From the NCBI GenBank assembly GCA_025449115.1, contig JAHLKC010000062.1, forward strand, positions 1-64,000: a stretch of 64,000 nt of DNA. The letters run 5' to 3'. The position numbers were made by a program, and so were the translations under genes. Positions 1-12,296 of this stretch are shown here, piece after piece (the first letter of the stretch is position 1; every line of letters starts with the position of its first letter). The notes below the pieces were generated by a model. That model did no database searches. It saw only the letters and a program-made list of their open reading frames with translations, and had not been told where the DNA came from. The stretch comes from Chytridium lagenaria (taxonomy: Eukaryota > Chytridiomycota > Chytridiomycetes > Chytridiales > Chytridiaceae).

Positions 1-2560
1 TATACTAACGCTTTATTCTAGGATATCTAGATAAATAACGGTCTTCTGCATTATTAATACGTTCTTCTGCATTGTTAAAATCATGACCGTGTCATTCGCT
101 GGCGCGATTCCCGTATGGTTCGGTGACTCCGTCATGACGAAACATCAGTTGGTAAGTCTCCTTTTTGTATCCTTTTTATATCTCGGTCATTTTGTCTGAT
201 ATACTTACGCTTTCTTTTGCGTTATTAAGAACAAGACCGTGTTATTCGTTGGCGCAATTCCCGTTTGGTTCGGTAACTCCGTCATGACGAAACATCGGTT
301 GGTAAGTCTCCTTTTTTGTTTCCTTTTTTTTATCGGTCATTTTGTCCGATATACTAACGCTTTCTTCTGCGTTATTAATATTAAGACTTTGTTATTCGTT
401 GGCGCAATTCCCGTTTGGTTCGGTAACTCCGTCATGACGAAACATCGGTTGGTAAGTCTCCTTTTTTGTTTCCTTTTTTTTTATCGGTCATTTTGTCTGA
501 TATACTTACGCTTTCTTCTGCGTTATTAAGATCAAGACCTTGTTATTCGTTGGCGCGATTCCCGTTTGGTTCAGTCTCTTCGTCATGACAAAACATCGGT
601 TGGTAAGTCTCCTTTTTTTTGTTTTTTTTTTTTTTATCGGTCATTTTGTCCAATATACTAACCCTTTCTTTTTCGTTATTAATATTAAGACTTTGTTATT
701 CGTTGGCGCAAGTTGGTAAGTCTCCTTTCTTGTATCCTTTTTTTTATCGGTCATTTTGTCTGATATACTTACGCTTTCTTCTGCGTTATTAAGATCAAGA
801 TAAGATCAAGACTTTGTTATTCGTTGGCGCGATTCCCGTTTGGTTCGGTCTCTTCGTCATGACGAAACATCGGTTGGTAAGTCTCCTTTTTTGTATCCTT
901 TTTTTTTATCGGTCATTTTGTCTGATATACTTACGCTTTCTTCTGCGTTATTAAGATCAAGACTTTGTTATTCGTTGGCGCGATTCCCGTTTGGTTCGGT
1001 CACTCCGTCATGACGGAACATTGCTTTGTGAGTTTTCCTTTTTTGATGCATTTTTTATGTTGGCCATTTTGTCAGATATACTAACGTTATCTTAACTAAC
1101 GCTTTCTTCTGCGTTATTAAGATCAAGACCGATTAAGATCAAGACCGTGTTATACGTTGGCGCGATTCCCGTTTAGTTTGGTCTCCTCGTCATGACGAAA
1201 CATTGGGTTAGGAGTTTTCCTTTAGTGATACTTTTACTATCTTGGTCATTCTGTCAGATAGACTAACGCTTTCTTCTGCGTCATTAAGATCAAGATCTTG
1301 TTATTCGCTAGCGCTTTTCCCTTTGGGTTCGGTAACTCCGTCATGACGAAACATCGCTTTGTGAGTTTTCCTTTTTTGATGCTTTTTTTATGTTGGCCAT
1401 TTTGTCAGATATACTAACGTTATCTTATGCGTTGTTAAGATCATTACCGTGTTATTCGTTGGCGCGATTCCCATATGGTACGGTCACTCCGTCATGACGA
1501 AACATCGGTTGGTAAGTTTCCTTTTTTGTATACTTTGCTATCTCGGTCAAATTGCAAAATATACTAACGCATTCTTCTGCGTTACAAAGATCAACGTAAG
1601 ATCAAGGCCGTGGTAAACGTTTGCATCATACTCGTTCGGTTTGATCGCTCCGTCACGGCGAAATATTTTTTTGTAAGTTTTCATCTCTCGATACTTTCCT
1701 CCGTCTTTAAGATATACTAACGTTTTCTTCTACCCTATTTAGATCAAGACCGCGTTGCTCCTTTCTATTATTCTGTTCCGTTTGGAGTTCTATTTGTTCA
1801 CTCTGTCATAAATAAACATCGGTTTGTAATTGTTTATTTTTTCTTTCCTACTTTTTTATCTTGGTCATCCCCTTGAAAGTAGTACTCCTCCACGGTATGT
1901 AGATTAGGACCGAGGTAATCGTTTGCGCCATACTCGTTCGGTTTTGGTCGCTCCCGTCACGGCGAAACATAGGTTTGTAGGTTTTCTTTTCTTGATACCC
2001 TAACCTCTTGCTCTTTTATTCTAACGCTTTTTTTCTGAATTTGTAAGATCAAGTTCGAGTAATCGTTTGTGTCATGCCCGTTCAATTCGGTCATTCCGTC
2101 ATGACGAAACATCAATCGGTAAGTTTTCTTTATCTCAATCAGTTTGTAAGGTATCACATCGCTTTCTTCTGCGTTATTTAGATCAATGCCTTGTCATTCG
2201 TTTTTCGTTTGCGTTATGGCCGTTCGGTTCGTTCGCTCCGTCACGGCGAAACATAGGTTTGTAGGTTTCTTTTCTTGATACCCTAACCTCTTGCTCTTTT
2301 ATTCTAACGCTTTTTTTCTGAATTTGTAAGATCAAGTTCGAGGTTAATCGTTTGTGGTCATGCCCGTTCAATTCGGTCATTCCGTCATGACGAAACATCA
2401 ATCGGTAAGTTTTCTTTATCTCAATCAGTTTGTAAGGTATCACATCGCTTTCTTCTGCGTTATTTAGATCAATGCCTTGTCATTCGTTTCGTTTGCGTTA
2501 TGGCCGTTCGGTTCGTTCGCCTCCGTCACGGCGAAACTTTGGTTTGTACATTTCCTTTAT
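1..2560. repeat. ~150-bp satellite array, degenerate
   Basis: Tandem copies of a roughly 150-bp monomer. Each contains the blocks GTTATTCGTTGGCGCGATTC, CGTCATGACGAAACATCGG followed by TTGGTAAGT, a T-rich tract, and ATACTTACGCTTTCTTCTGC. Spacing of the first block is close to 150 bp near positions 240, 390 and 541, and less regular after 700. Copies between about 200 and 1000 are very similar to each other, while those after 1500 diverge and carry CGTCACGGCG in place of CGTCATGACG. There is no convincing gene. Open frames across several monomers arise because 150 is divisible by three. The array sits on the side inferred to face the chromosome end. Confidence 0.9.
1961..2528. repeat. 284-bp higher-order duplication inside the satellite
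   Basis: The block starting GGCGAAACATAGGTTTG at 1961 recurs at 2245 with near-identical sequence over about 284 bp. Two neighbouring diverged monomers were therefore duplicated together. The copies differ by a few one-base insertions or deletions, for example around 2341 and 2355. Confidence 0.85.
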
Positions 2561-2944
2561 TTTCATAATTTTCTTGGTCATTTCGAAGATATACTAACAC
2601 TTTCTTCAACTGTATGTACTAACGCTTTCGTCTACGGTATTTAGACTGTTGCTGCCGTCATGCGCAAGGATGTTCCCCTTCCTGTCACTTTGTCATGGTG
2701 AACTTTTAGTCGAATTTTTTTAAACTCTGTTATTTTTGATAATATGCTATACGTTTACGATGTTTGTTTCCTTCTTCAACTTTCTGTTTTCTTCAAAATA
2801 AAATTCCTAAACCTTGCCCCGTTTGTTGTCCTTTTTTTTTAAAATCCCGTCACGTTCTTTCTATGTTGTTGCTTGTTGGTGCTCTTTTGTTTACATTAAA
2901 GAAATATACACAGACCTGTGGGTCTTTATACCATTGTTTATTGG
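2561..2944. other. Spacer between satellite and minisatellite, no gene seen
   Basis: T-rich sequence with decayed satellite fragments at its left edge (ATACTAACACTTTCTTC near 2590-2620). No reading frame with a recognisable product is present on either strand. Confidence 0.5.
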
Positions 2945-3170
2945 GTACTATTTTGGTCCCGTACTTTGGTCCCATATTGGCCCTACAATTGTCTTAGGCT
3001 TGAGTCAGACAAGGGCCCGCCTTGGTCCCAAATATGTCCCGCCTTGGTCCCATGTAGTTCCCGCCTTGGCCCCATGTAGGTCCCACATTGGTTTCATGTC
3101 GGTCCCGACTTGGTCCTATGTTGGGCCCGCGACGGTCCCACCACGGTCCCGCCTTGGTCAGTAACCGTAT
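2945..3170. repeat. GGTCCC-rich short tandem repeat
   Basis: About a dozen imperfect copies of a unit like CCGCCTTGGTCCCATGTAG, 14-20 bp each. The overlapping open frame is low-complexity and not considered a gene. It abuts the truncated end of the first LINE copy. Confidence 0.75.
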
Positions 3171-3235
3171 TAGGGTCGTAAATTGGGCACGGTCATGTCA
3201 CGGTTCCCCAAAGGGTAGCAACTTAGACCCTCATT

Positions 3236-4186
3236 CTATCTGCTGGTAGCCCAATCCAATTCCGTTCCCACCACCCGTCTAGCCGCAGCCTCCACCTCCA
3301 TCAGTCCTAAGCGTGTCATCACGGCCTCCCGTCCCTCCAGCAACTTATCACGGTACGTCTGTTGGCCCTCCCCTGTTAGTTGCTGGATGTTGATCCTGGA
3401 GAACGGGAGCTTCCATATATTGCCAGGAAGCGTCAGCTGGAGTGTGAGTAACGAATGATCACTCCCCAGCGTCACATCCTCATGCACCACCAGATCCGGT
3501 TCCAGAAGAAGGGCGAGGGTGTTCATAAATACAAAGTCGGTAATCCCTCGTCCTTGATTATGATGTGAATGAGTTGTCCATTTCCCTCTAGATGGTTCTA
3601 ACCGCGTCCACTCAGCATCATCCAACCATGCTTCCATCCATGTCCTCCTCACCGCGTTTCCCACAATCACCGTATCCCCCGTCCTAGCTCCCATCCTCGC
3701 GTTGAAATCCCCTACCACCATTATTGGGGACCCCGCAAAGCGGTCCACAATGGAGTCCAGAAACGTATCAAAGTCGTCCATCATTGTATGTGCTCCCGCC
3801 TGGTTCATCAGCATTGGCGGTAGGTATCCCACCACCACGACCAGTACCCCCACTTTGTATGCTAACCATCTACCGCCATCATCCTTCTCAATCCCCTCTG
3901 TCCTAACCGTCTTTTCCCCAGCCGAACATACTAGAACCCCCCTCTCACCCCGGCGTCCAGTTCCCATTCCTCTAGCCAGCTTTGGTTTGACCGGTGCACA
4001 TCCGTTCATAATTATCTGTCCCATCGGTATCCCATCAGTTGGTGCCATCCAGGTCTCCACCATCATCATCACATCCAAGTCCTCCTCCTCACACGTAGCC
4101 ATCACCGCCTCTGCCTTCCCACTCAACCCTTGTACGTTTATAAATCCTAGTCGTAAAATACTATTGTCTGGGTCGGCATCAACCAT
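3236..4186 (-). pseudogene. U0 ORF2 fragment: APE-type endonuclease domain
   Basis: The chosen ATG (4186) gives a start MVDADPDN and precedes the first endonuclease motif LGFINVQGL. Visible APE/exonuclease-III-like motifs in order are VETWMAPTDG, VGDFNARMG, a GKWTTH...GITDFVF block and the catalytic-type GSDHSLLTL. These enzymes nick target DNA to prime reverse transcription of the element RNA. The frame ends at LDWATSR, where homology with U1 ORF2 also ends, so the reverse transcriptase and zinc-knuckle domains are absent. The ATG overlaps the ORF1 stop as ATGGTTGA. The domain itself is open and has all visible motifs. Confidence 0.85.
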
Positions 4187-6250
4187 CGATGGGTGTAGCG
4201 GCTTGTGCGGCATTTTCGGACATGACGGTGTCATCATCAAGAGCGGTAAACCTGTTTTTAAGTGGTAGGCGAGGGTCTTGGGCGGGAGAGGCGGGGCGTT
4301 TCAAGATCGTTTTTGGCTCCGCAGCCATTCTACCGTCCATCGTGGCTGCCTCAGAGGTCTTCGTGGTGGGTGCTGAGGGGCCAAATACCTGGTTACGAGA
4401 AAATGTGTTAGCAAAGGCATAAATTCCTTCTACCACGGAGGGAGGTAAGTCCCGAGTAACTGCATCCTTGGTGTGTTGTCCACCGCGAGAGTACAGGTTT
4501 CCAAGTCGTTTGACGCAATTGTCATGAGCAGATCGTTTCAACTCAGATGAAGATCGGCCTTGGTTGGATGGGATGTCGGGGATACCAAGGGGATCAAAGT
4601 CCAGCAACAAGCGTCCAGCTTTCCGTAAGGCCTCCTCGACCTCATCAACTTTGTCAGAGCTAACCAACAAATGAACCACGGACCCTCCAACAAAGCTCAT
4701 GTCGATGATGCCATCACCAATGCCAAGTGTCTTGAGTGCTTCACGGATAATGAGGAAGCGTTTAGGCCAGAGGGGGCCAGAAGGAACCGAGGCTTTGAAG
4801 TACACGTTTTCCAAGCGGGTGAGGGTACTACGTGGGAAGCTGCTGCGGAAGACAATACGAGCGGCATCAGAGGCCGTAGCAGAGTTTCGAGATATGTTGC
4901 CGGGCGGCGGCGGCAAAGCTACGTGGTTTATCAGAGGATGATGGCTGAGTAGACGTATCGAATTCTCAGAAAATATACGCGGCGGAGGGCCTCGAGGGGT
5001 GACGGTTGGATGAGGTCGAGATGTCTGAAGAAGACCGGATTCCTGCAAAGTGGCTATGACGTCTTGAACGAGTTGTTGACGGCGTTGGAGAGATTTACGG
5101 ACTTTCTTAGGTTCAGGGACCTCCGCCGAGTTCAACCTCTTCCATGTTCTGATGAGGATTCCTGTTCCCATCTCGTTGGTTTTGGGGCATGGGGAGCCGT
5201 GGGTGCGGAAGAGGTTAAGGCGATCTTGCTGCGTAACGAGGCAAGTTCTTGATCTTTGGATTCTAGCCTGGCGTTCAGGATTGCAACCTGGTCCGTCATT
5301 CGTTGGAGAGCCTTATGAAGATCGGCGTTCTGTTTGTCCATGCGTTCAGCCGTAACTCTGGCCTGTGATTCTCGCTGCTTAGCTTCCTCCCTGATTTCAT
5401 CGAGAGTTCGTTGCATCCTGCTCATCTCTTCAAGGTGTGGGTTGATGGATGGTGAGGACAGGTCGGTTGAGGTGTCCAACGAAGGTTTCTTGCGGGAGGC
5501 CATGTTGTTGTTGTCTTCTCGTTTGATGGGGTGCGAAATTGTCAAACTGTTTTGAGAAGAAAAGGAGAAAAGTGTGATGGAGGGATGGAGACGAGGACTC
5601 AAGTAATGGATATTGGTTAGTAGTAGCGGGGGTCCCTGCTTCTGTGAGCGGTTCGGCAGCTTCGCTGGTAGGTGTAGAGGAGCGGGTGGGTAGGAAAAAG
5701 GAAGAGATAGGACGGGTTTTGGTTGACTGATCAGACTGGGAGGCAGTAAAAACAAATGGTGAAGGTGGGTTGGACGTTTTGGTAAGGGACGGGGGGTTGG
5801 AGAGGATGTACGGCGGAGGGTAGAGTGCCGCAAAGAGGCCAAATCAGCGCGGTTGGCGAGAGAGAGGGATTGGTGAGCAGCTTCCAGCTGGGATCCGATA
5901 TCTATGTAGTCCGAATCCGTTTGTTTCTCCAGTAATCCAATGAACCTTGTGTATTACCACAGGTTTGCCGCCAGCTTTCCCGTCACAGCGCAGTGATAAG
6001 CGTCGGGTTCCAGTTCCAGTGGTAGCTCCAGAGATTCCTTTATTCGTCCACTGAGTGCCTTTTTGGTTACAATTGAAACAAACTAATCTGGTCTTATCTA
6101 GGTTGGCCCAACTTTGTTTTTCGAGAAACTGAAACTGGGTGATGGCCTCAAGCCGATCTACAGGTGTAGATGGCTGTGGAGCGATGGGAGCGGTGTACGG
6201 CTCGGGATGGGTGTTGATGGTGGGTTTCTTTCGTTGCTTTTGGCACTTTG
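4179..6250 (-). CDS. U0 ORF1: nucleic-acid-binding protein with zinc, coiled-coil and RNA-binding regions
   Basis: ORF1 of a LINE is expected to bind element RNA and form the retrotransposition particle. The 5' part (about 6120-5880) encodes a Cys-rich segment with CxxC and the WTNKG signature shared by all units. A conserved ATG near 5504 (MASRKKPS) starts a coiled-coil stretch (MSRMQRTLDEIREE, RLESKDQELASLRSK). The 3' part (5171-4179) has the signature seen in the other copies: IVFRSSFPRST, a GxSVVHLL segment and NCVKRLGNLYSRGGQ. The frames 5842-5132 and 5171-4179 are offset, so one frame change is needed. No ATG precedes the Cys-rich segment in that frame. Confidence 0.75.
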
Positions 6251-6280
6251 CTGGTTTTTTGCAGTGAAAGATTTTTTTTT

Positions 6281-6292
6281 CCCTAACCCTAA
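6281..6292. repeat. Two telomere repeats between U0 and U1
   Basis: CCCTAACCCTAA, flanked on the left by a T-run (5' end of U0 read on the minus strand) and on the right by GCGTAACAATG, the 3' end of U1. Confidence 0.9.
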
Positions 6293-6669
6293 GCGTAACA
6301 ATGAATATATTGTCCCTGACCCGTCAAACTTACGTAAGACTAAGGTGGGCTCTCAAACACATTACAGGCGTGAAAGAGATTAAGCTCGGCACTCCCAAAG
6401 AAAGAAGAAACGCGAAAAACGCGTAAGAAGAATCAACAACACGTACAAAAGATTAGAAGTACACGTGGAAAAGCAGGTAAAGCACGTAAAGAAAAACACA
6501 TAGAGAACCGACGCAGTAAAAGCACGTAATTAAACAGAGATGGGAAAGAGAGTAAGACCAGGGAAGAAAGGAAAGAATAGTAGAGGGAATGAAAACACAA
6601 GATAAAAGAAAATACTAAGTAGAGGAGAGAGAGAGAGAGGAAAAACATGAAAAGTAAGAAAGAAAAACC

Positions 6670-9600
6670 TCACAGAGGCTCTTCAGGAGCCAGTACCCAG
6701 TGTTCCTCTAGCGCCTCCCTCGTAAGTCGTCGTGTCCTTGCCGATATCGCCGCCGCAGTACCCCTTGCCTCATCCAAAATATTGTGAAGTTCTTGTTCTC
6801 GGGTATTGACGGAAGAGTCCCAAAATGGTCGTTGACCAAAACAGCACCATCGAATCCGCTCAACCGCCTCCACACACAGGCGAATTTCAACGCGTGATGA
6901 GTGGTGAAGATCAGCCTTTGGAAGAAAACGAAGTCGGGACAGTAAGGAGTCGATGATGGTGGAGCCAGGAGCGGTGGGAGAGAGGGTGGGAGGTGTGGGA
7001 TGGCAGCGGCTAGAAGAACAGTGGCGCCAGTGCATTCCGTCGTGTGTTCACGGCTTCCCAGGGCGTCATCGTCACAGTTGAGACATGGTTGGTGAAAGGA
7101 GACTCTGCCTAAAGCCCAGCAGACAAGGGCTCGGAATTGGTGGCGGTGGAGCAGAGAACCCGACGCGAGAAGACGGTGACGACGACCCCTGGGTAGCACC
7201 GGGAAGACCTGGGAGGTACGTGGTCCCTCGGCGAGGATGTGGTCAAGGATTGGCGGTGTGCAGCGTCGAAGAAGACCGGAGGGAGGCGTGGAGAGGAGTT
7301 AACTGGGCGACCGGCAGCTGGATGGTGAATAACAGGCCGAAGAAGATTAAAAACAATATTTTGTAAGTAAGGGAAGACAGAAGGCCATAAAGGATTGTGG
7401 TAACGATAAGCAATAAAGGTGGTGCGATAGGTAAGGGAAGAGGGAATGGGGTGTTGACGGGAGTGTCGATAAAGACGTGCGGTGAGGTTACCAGAATCGT
7501 TGCATTGATGAAGACGAAAAAAGAATGAAGCGTTAAGCGTGTGATTGCGAGAAGAAGAGGGACAATATTACAAAGAAGGTGAAGAGATGCAGAACTAGTG
7601 GATCGAGAGACAAAAAATAGAGCGGAGAGCAAGGTTTTGGGTGTTTTGAAGGGGAAGTAATTCGGAACGGGAGAGGGGTCGAAGGGCTAGTCCATATTCA
7701 AAAGGGGCGGATGAACATCTTGTAAAGAAAAAGTGAAAGGGAGGGCCTCATCCCCAGCCATTCATCCCTTTACTACGAAAGAAGTTGATGAGCACATGTG
7801 CTTTACGAACCCTCTTCTCCAGAGAAGCAGGATATCCACTCCAGTTGTATCCATCACCACCCTAAAAATCCAGCCGACCGCACCGGCCTTACAACGGTCC
7901 CCCCATCGTGACGGTGTCATTGCCTGTAATGACGAGTGCGATTTGTTTGGTGCGTATTCGATGCCAACCTCCATCCCCCCAGTCATAGCATTCTTGCGCG
8001 AGACGTTGAAGGCCGGGTAAACGTAGTTGAGAAGATCGTGGTGTCGTCAGCTAGAAGAAGAGAGTTAAGACGGCGACCGCCGCACATGATTGAGGGTACA
8101 TGTTTGAAGTGAAAGGAGACGGGATGGGAGGGGGTTGATGAAAAATAAAAACAAGGATGGAGCCAGACGTGTTCCCTGAAGAAGACCACGGCGTACAGGG
8201 ATGGGAGGTGATTTGCGGTTAAGAACAAGGAGAGAGGCAACATTATAATCAAATAAACATCGAAGTAAAGGAACAACAGAGTCATGAGTTTCAGTGTCGA
8301 AGGCATCACCAGACCAGGGAACTACCGGATGTGCCGGTAAGTTAGCAAAACGGGACCAAAGAAGTCGTCGGTCGACGGTATCGTAAGCTGCCTTGATGTC
8401 GAGGTACATGGTTTTGAGGTTGGGGTGATGTTGGAGTATTTCATGGAGGTTAAAGACTTGATCAAGACAAGAGCGTTGAGCACGGAAGCCTCCCTGTGCG
8501 ATATCGAGGTATGGGAGGATACGCTTGTCCATGACGGGTCGGAAAATGGCTTCAAACACCTTTCGAATGACTGAGATCAAAGAGATAGGGCGATAATTGA
8601 CGACCTCACGATTGCTGCCTTTGTTCTTGTAAACCAATGCCACGTTCGCAACCAGCCATGAGGATGGAACGCAGGTATACATCACCACCAAGTTGAAAAG
8701 AACTTGGAGGGGACCAAGAATTTCAGGGATAGCTTGCGAGAGCATTTCCCCGAAAATTTGATCATCTCCAGTTGCTTTACCCGACGGCGTGTCTCTGAGA
8801 ACCGTATGCATAGTGGCGTCGTTAATCCAGGGTGGGTATGGGAGCACTTGACGAGGGTTGCGGGGGTCGGTGGACCTGAGAAAGTCTTGGTTTGGAATAG
8901 CGGTGCCGGTGGGAAGGGCGCCAAAGGTGTTGTTGAAGTGATCTGCATATTCAGGGAGTTTGTCGGGGTCTAGAGCGCAGTGAGAGCGTTGGTATCGAGT
9001 AAGTTGACATGAAAGAACTTTGGCGGCGACCTGTGGTTTGGCGAGTATGGCGTCGGATCCATGGCGGTAAATACGGGTTTTATGAAGACGGGCTGCGGCA
9101 CGATAGATACGGTTGGCCTCAACACGGTAGCGCCATCGAATAGGTTTGAGTTGTGGAGGTGATTCGATGAAGTCTTGATGGCAGTATGCGCCATTTGGCG
9201 TAAGGCGGCGAGATGCGGTGTGTCAAAACCTGAATGCGGGGTGCCGCCTTTGAATTTGAATCTACCAACAGATTCTTCAGCGGCACGTAGAATCCAGCTA
9301 GAGACAGCTTCTGATGCCTCGTTCACATCATTCTGTCGTTCCTCCCACCCTACCAAAGTATTTGTAACCCTATAACCGGCAACTCTGACCTCCAACAGTC
9401 CCAGCCGCGTCATCAGATCGTCCCTACCCTCCCGAAGCTTATCCCTGAAGTGTATGAGTCCGTCGCCTTCCAGCTTATTGATGTTGATTCTTGAAAACGG
9501 CGGTTTCCAGAATGGCGTCGGTAAAGGTATGTCAACCGTGAGCAAGGAATGATCACTTCCCATCGTATGGTTCTCATGCACCACCAAGTCAGGTGCTAAT

Positions 9601-10270
9601 GGTAGTGCAGCCGTGTTTAAAAATACGAAATCCGTTATGCCGTGACCGTTTCTGGCGTGTGTGGTCCATTTTCCTCGTGAGGGCTCTAACCGTGTCCATT
9701 CTGGATCCTCCATCCAGTTTTGCATCCACATCTTACGATGATTATCCCCGACCGTATTCACATCCCCCGTCAATACCCCCATCCGTGCATTGAAATCACC
9801 CACGATCACTATGGGAGAAGCCGGGTGTTGCAGGCTAATCCCTGCCCTAAAGGCGTCAAAACCCTCCAGCATCGTCCTCGCTGCCGCACCATTACCCGAC
9901 ATAGGCGGTAAATATCCAACAACAATGATTAACAGTCCCACTTTCACCGCCGTCCATTTACCCCCTGCATCAATCCCCAGCACTTCCGCACCAACCTCCT
10001 TCTCTCCAGACGACGTCACTAGTACCCCCCATTGTCCTTTCGTCCCGTTGCTTTCCCATCCACATGCCTGGTGCGAGGTGGAGCCGTACCGTTGACCAGA
10101 ACGCGTTTCAGAGGGATCCCGTCCGTTGGTGACAACCAGGTTTCGACAACGGCCATGAGGTCAATTTCTAATGAGGTACATATGTTAGTAAGTAGTTCGG
10201 CTTTACCTGTTAATCCTTGGGCATTCCAGAAGCCAAGCCGAAGTATGTGATGGTCACCGTCGTCAGACAT
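6670..10270 (-). CDS. U1 ORF2: endonuclease-reverse transcriptase
   Basis: Starts at the ATG overlapping the ORF1 stop (ATGTCTGA). The endonuclease has LGFWNAQGL, VVETWLSPTDG, VGDFNARMG, GITDFVFLN and GSDHSLLTV. Reverse transcriptase motifs follow: NYRPISLISVIRKVFE, the motif-A region YLDIKAAYDTVDRR, LLQGTRLAPSLF and the active-site box LLADDTTI, with Leu where Tyr or Phe is usual. The C-terminal half contains a CX2C...HX3C knuckle (CLNCDDDALGSREHTTEC) and ends at HWVLAPEEPL. The frame is broken into pieces (10270-8970, 8847-8065, about 8020-7250, 7199-6670); whether this is decay or one-base sequence error cannot be settled here. The protein would nick telomere DNA and copy the element onto it. 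Confidence 0.85.
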
Positions 10271-12296
10271 TAACACGAGTGTTAACGTCTGCGGCACCAT
10301 GTGATACATCCATTTCATCCTCAGTGTCGGATAAATGTTCAAACCGATTGGAGTTGGGTGGTTGGTCGGTGGCTGGATCCTCAACCCTGCGTCTGGCAAC
10401 TTTGCGGGGGTAGGCAAAAGGTCGGTCCGTGTCTATAGAAGGGTCAGCATAGCGGAAAACTAAAGCGGTCTCTCGGCGTTGTCGTTCTTCTGCGTACAGG
10501 CGTGCCTGTTCACGCACCTCTCCAGCAAAGGTGTCATCTAAGCCTTCCAAGCAAGCCTGCTTGATCTGTTGCCCTCCACGGCTGTACAGGGCTCCCAATC
10601 TCTTAGCGCAATTGAGTCGGCCTTCCTTTTCTCGTTCAGCGTGGGATTTATTGCTGGCGACATTGAGCTTTGGGACTTCGAGGGGGTCAAAGGAGGGGAG
10701 AAATACCCCTTTGTCGGTCAATTTCTTCTCGATGAAGGCGGCTTTGCTGGCGTCACAAAGGAGGTGGACGACAGATTGACCGATAAAGCTCATTTCGAGT
10801 ACCCCAGAGTCGATGCCGATGGAGATAAGGGCCTTACGGATCATGAGATAACGTTTGGGACCACGTTGTGCGTATCCACGCATATAAATGCTAGTGACGC
10901 CAGGAACTTCGCTGCGTGGATAAGTGCTCCTAAAGACAACTCGGGCAGCATGGTCTGGCGTGGCGTTACCTCGAGCAATTTGTCGGACTGCCGATGCAAA
11001 ACTGATAGGACCAGTGGGAGGACGGTGAGCATTGACATCAAAATGTTCTGAGAACGTCTTCATTGGCGGTCCGGCGGTTTGGAGCGGGATGTTGTTGGGG
11101 TCGATGAAAGCCTTCGTCTTTCATAGCAAGAAGAAGTTCGGCTACAACTGTCTTGGTGAGGTCGGCCTTGAATGCAGCAAGCTTGGTGACTGAGAGATCT
11201 TCAAAGGACTTCCCCATCCTCCGTTTCCATGGCAGTCGGTTTCTCAATGGTCGTATTATGGGAGGTCTTTTCTTGAAGCCGTTGGAGTGGGGATGACATT
11301 GTTGGAGCTGGTGAGGCGGCGGATCTCGTCGTCTTTGTCATCTAGTCGCTTCTGGAGGCGGGAGTTGTCTTCTCTAAGAGCTCGAACTTCCAGTACAAGG
11401 TCCTCCATCCTGGCATCCATCCTGGAAATGATGGCGGTGTAATACTTCATGTTCTCTTCGATGGATGCCGGGAGAGGGCTAGAGGTTGACGGAGCGGTGG
11501 TCGGTGTTTTCTTACCTAAAGGTGTTGACATGTTTGCTGAAGTTAAATTTCCTATAGGGGTTGTCAGTAGGTCACGTGATTGGAAAGAAAAAGCGGAAAG
11601 TCTGGATTGAGTTGGTGGGTGCTTGGTTCCGTCAAGGAGATGGGCGGTGTTGGAGGAGGTGGGTGAAGGAATGGCACTTGCTGCTGAGGTCTGGGATGAG
11701 GACAGGATGGAGAGTGGTGTGGGATAGGGAGGTGGTTGGGTTATGTCAGGGGACGGAGGTGGAAGAGGTGATGCGGTGGGAGGTGCGAGGTGTGCAGGGA
11801 TGGTTGAATGGGGAATGTTGATGGAGGAGGTGTCGGTTTGGTCTATTTGTCGTTTCTTGGGTTGTCGTAGGGTGGCTGACGCCGATCTGGAGATGACTTC
11901 CAATTGCTGATGGGCTGTAGCGATTTGGTGACCGATGTCCAGGTAGTCGGAATCTTGTTGTTGTTGCAAGATGGATACGAGTCGTCCAGTGCTTCCGCAG
12001 GGTTTGGTGAGTGTGCCGTCACAGCGTATCGACAGACGGCGGGCTCCAGTGGCGGCGTGGCTTCCAGATGGGCCTTTGTTTGTCCACTTAACTGCGGTTT
12101 GATCACAAATAGGACAGATCAGCCGAGCCTTATCCAAGTTCTTCCAGCTTAGTCTCTCAAGCTGATGGAACTGGTTGACGGCAGCTGACAGTGGGGATGA
12201 GGGATCAGGGTCGGGATGATGGGAGATGGGGGTTGGGGGCTTCGTCGATGTTTTGGTTTTCAGTTCTTTTGGCACTTTGGATGATTTTTTGTGCAA
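10263..12296 (-). CDS. U1 ORF1: zinc-finger, coiled-coil and RNA-binding-like protein
   Basis: The 5' portion encodes ICPICDQTAVKWTNKGPSG followed by a second Cys pair (CDGTLTKPCG), a putative zinc-binding module. A proline-rich linker follows, then an ATG at about 11530 (NMSTPLGKK) and a coiled coil (MDARMEDLVLEVRAL, LQKRLDDKDDEIRRL). The distal part (11063-10263) carries RVVFRSTYPRSEVPG, SFIGQSVVHLL and NCAKRLGALYSRGGQQ. The most 5' open frame opens with a TTG codon and has no ATG before the zinc module. The first part runs open to 11256, the next short piece is 11247-11038, and the last is 11063-10263, so two frame changes are needed. The stop overlaps the ORF2 ATG. Confidence 0.8.

Larger units (their letters stand above)
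3236..6280 (-). mobile_element. LINE unit U0, 3'-truncated divergent copy
   Basis: Leftmost copy of the telomere-associated non-LTR retrotransposon. Its 5' end lies next to the CCCTAACCCTAA spacer at 6281. It carries ORF1 and the endonuclease part of ORF2, then homology to the other units stops near 3240, so the reverse transcriptase and 3' end are missing. Its protein sequence differs from U1-U4 more than those differ from each other, so it belongs to a third subfamily. The loss of the 3' part could reflect a chromosome-end erosion event, recombination with the minisatellite to its left, or simple deletion. Confidence 0.85.

Noticed and set aside
239..529. 96-codon frame with a repeated GAIPVWFGNSVMTKHR peptide
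   Set aside because: It is a by-product of the 150-bp satellite period keeping frame; other monomers lose the frame.
3702..4268. 188-codon plus-strand frame opposite the U0 endonuclease
   Set aside because: Shadow of the minus-strand LINE ORF2, with no independent motif.
6281..6292. CCCTAA repeats as a true chromosome end
   Set aside because: Only two units at each junction and bounded by LINE ends on both sides, so they are internal target remnants.
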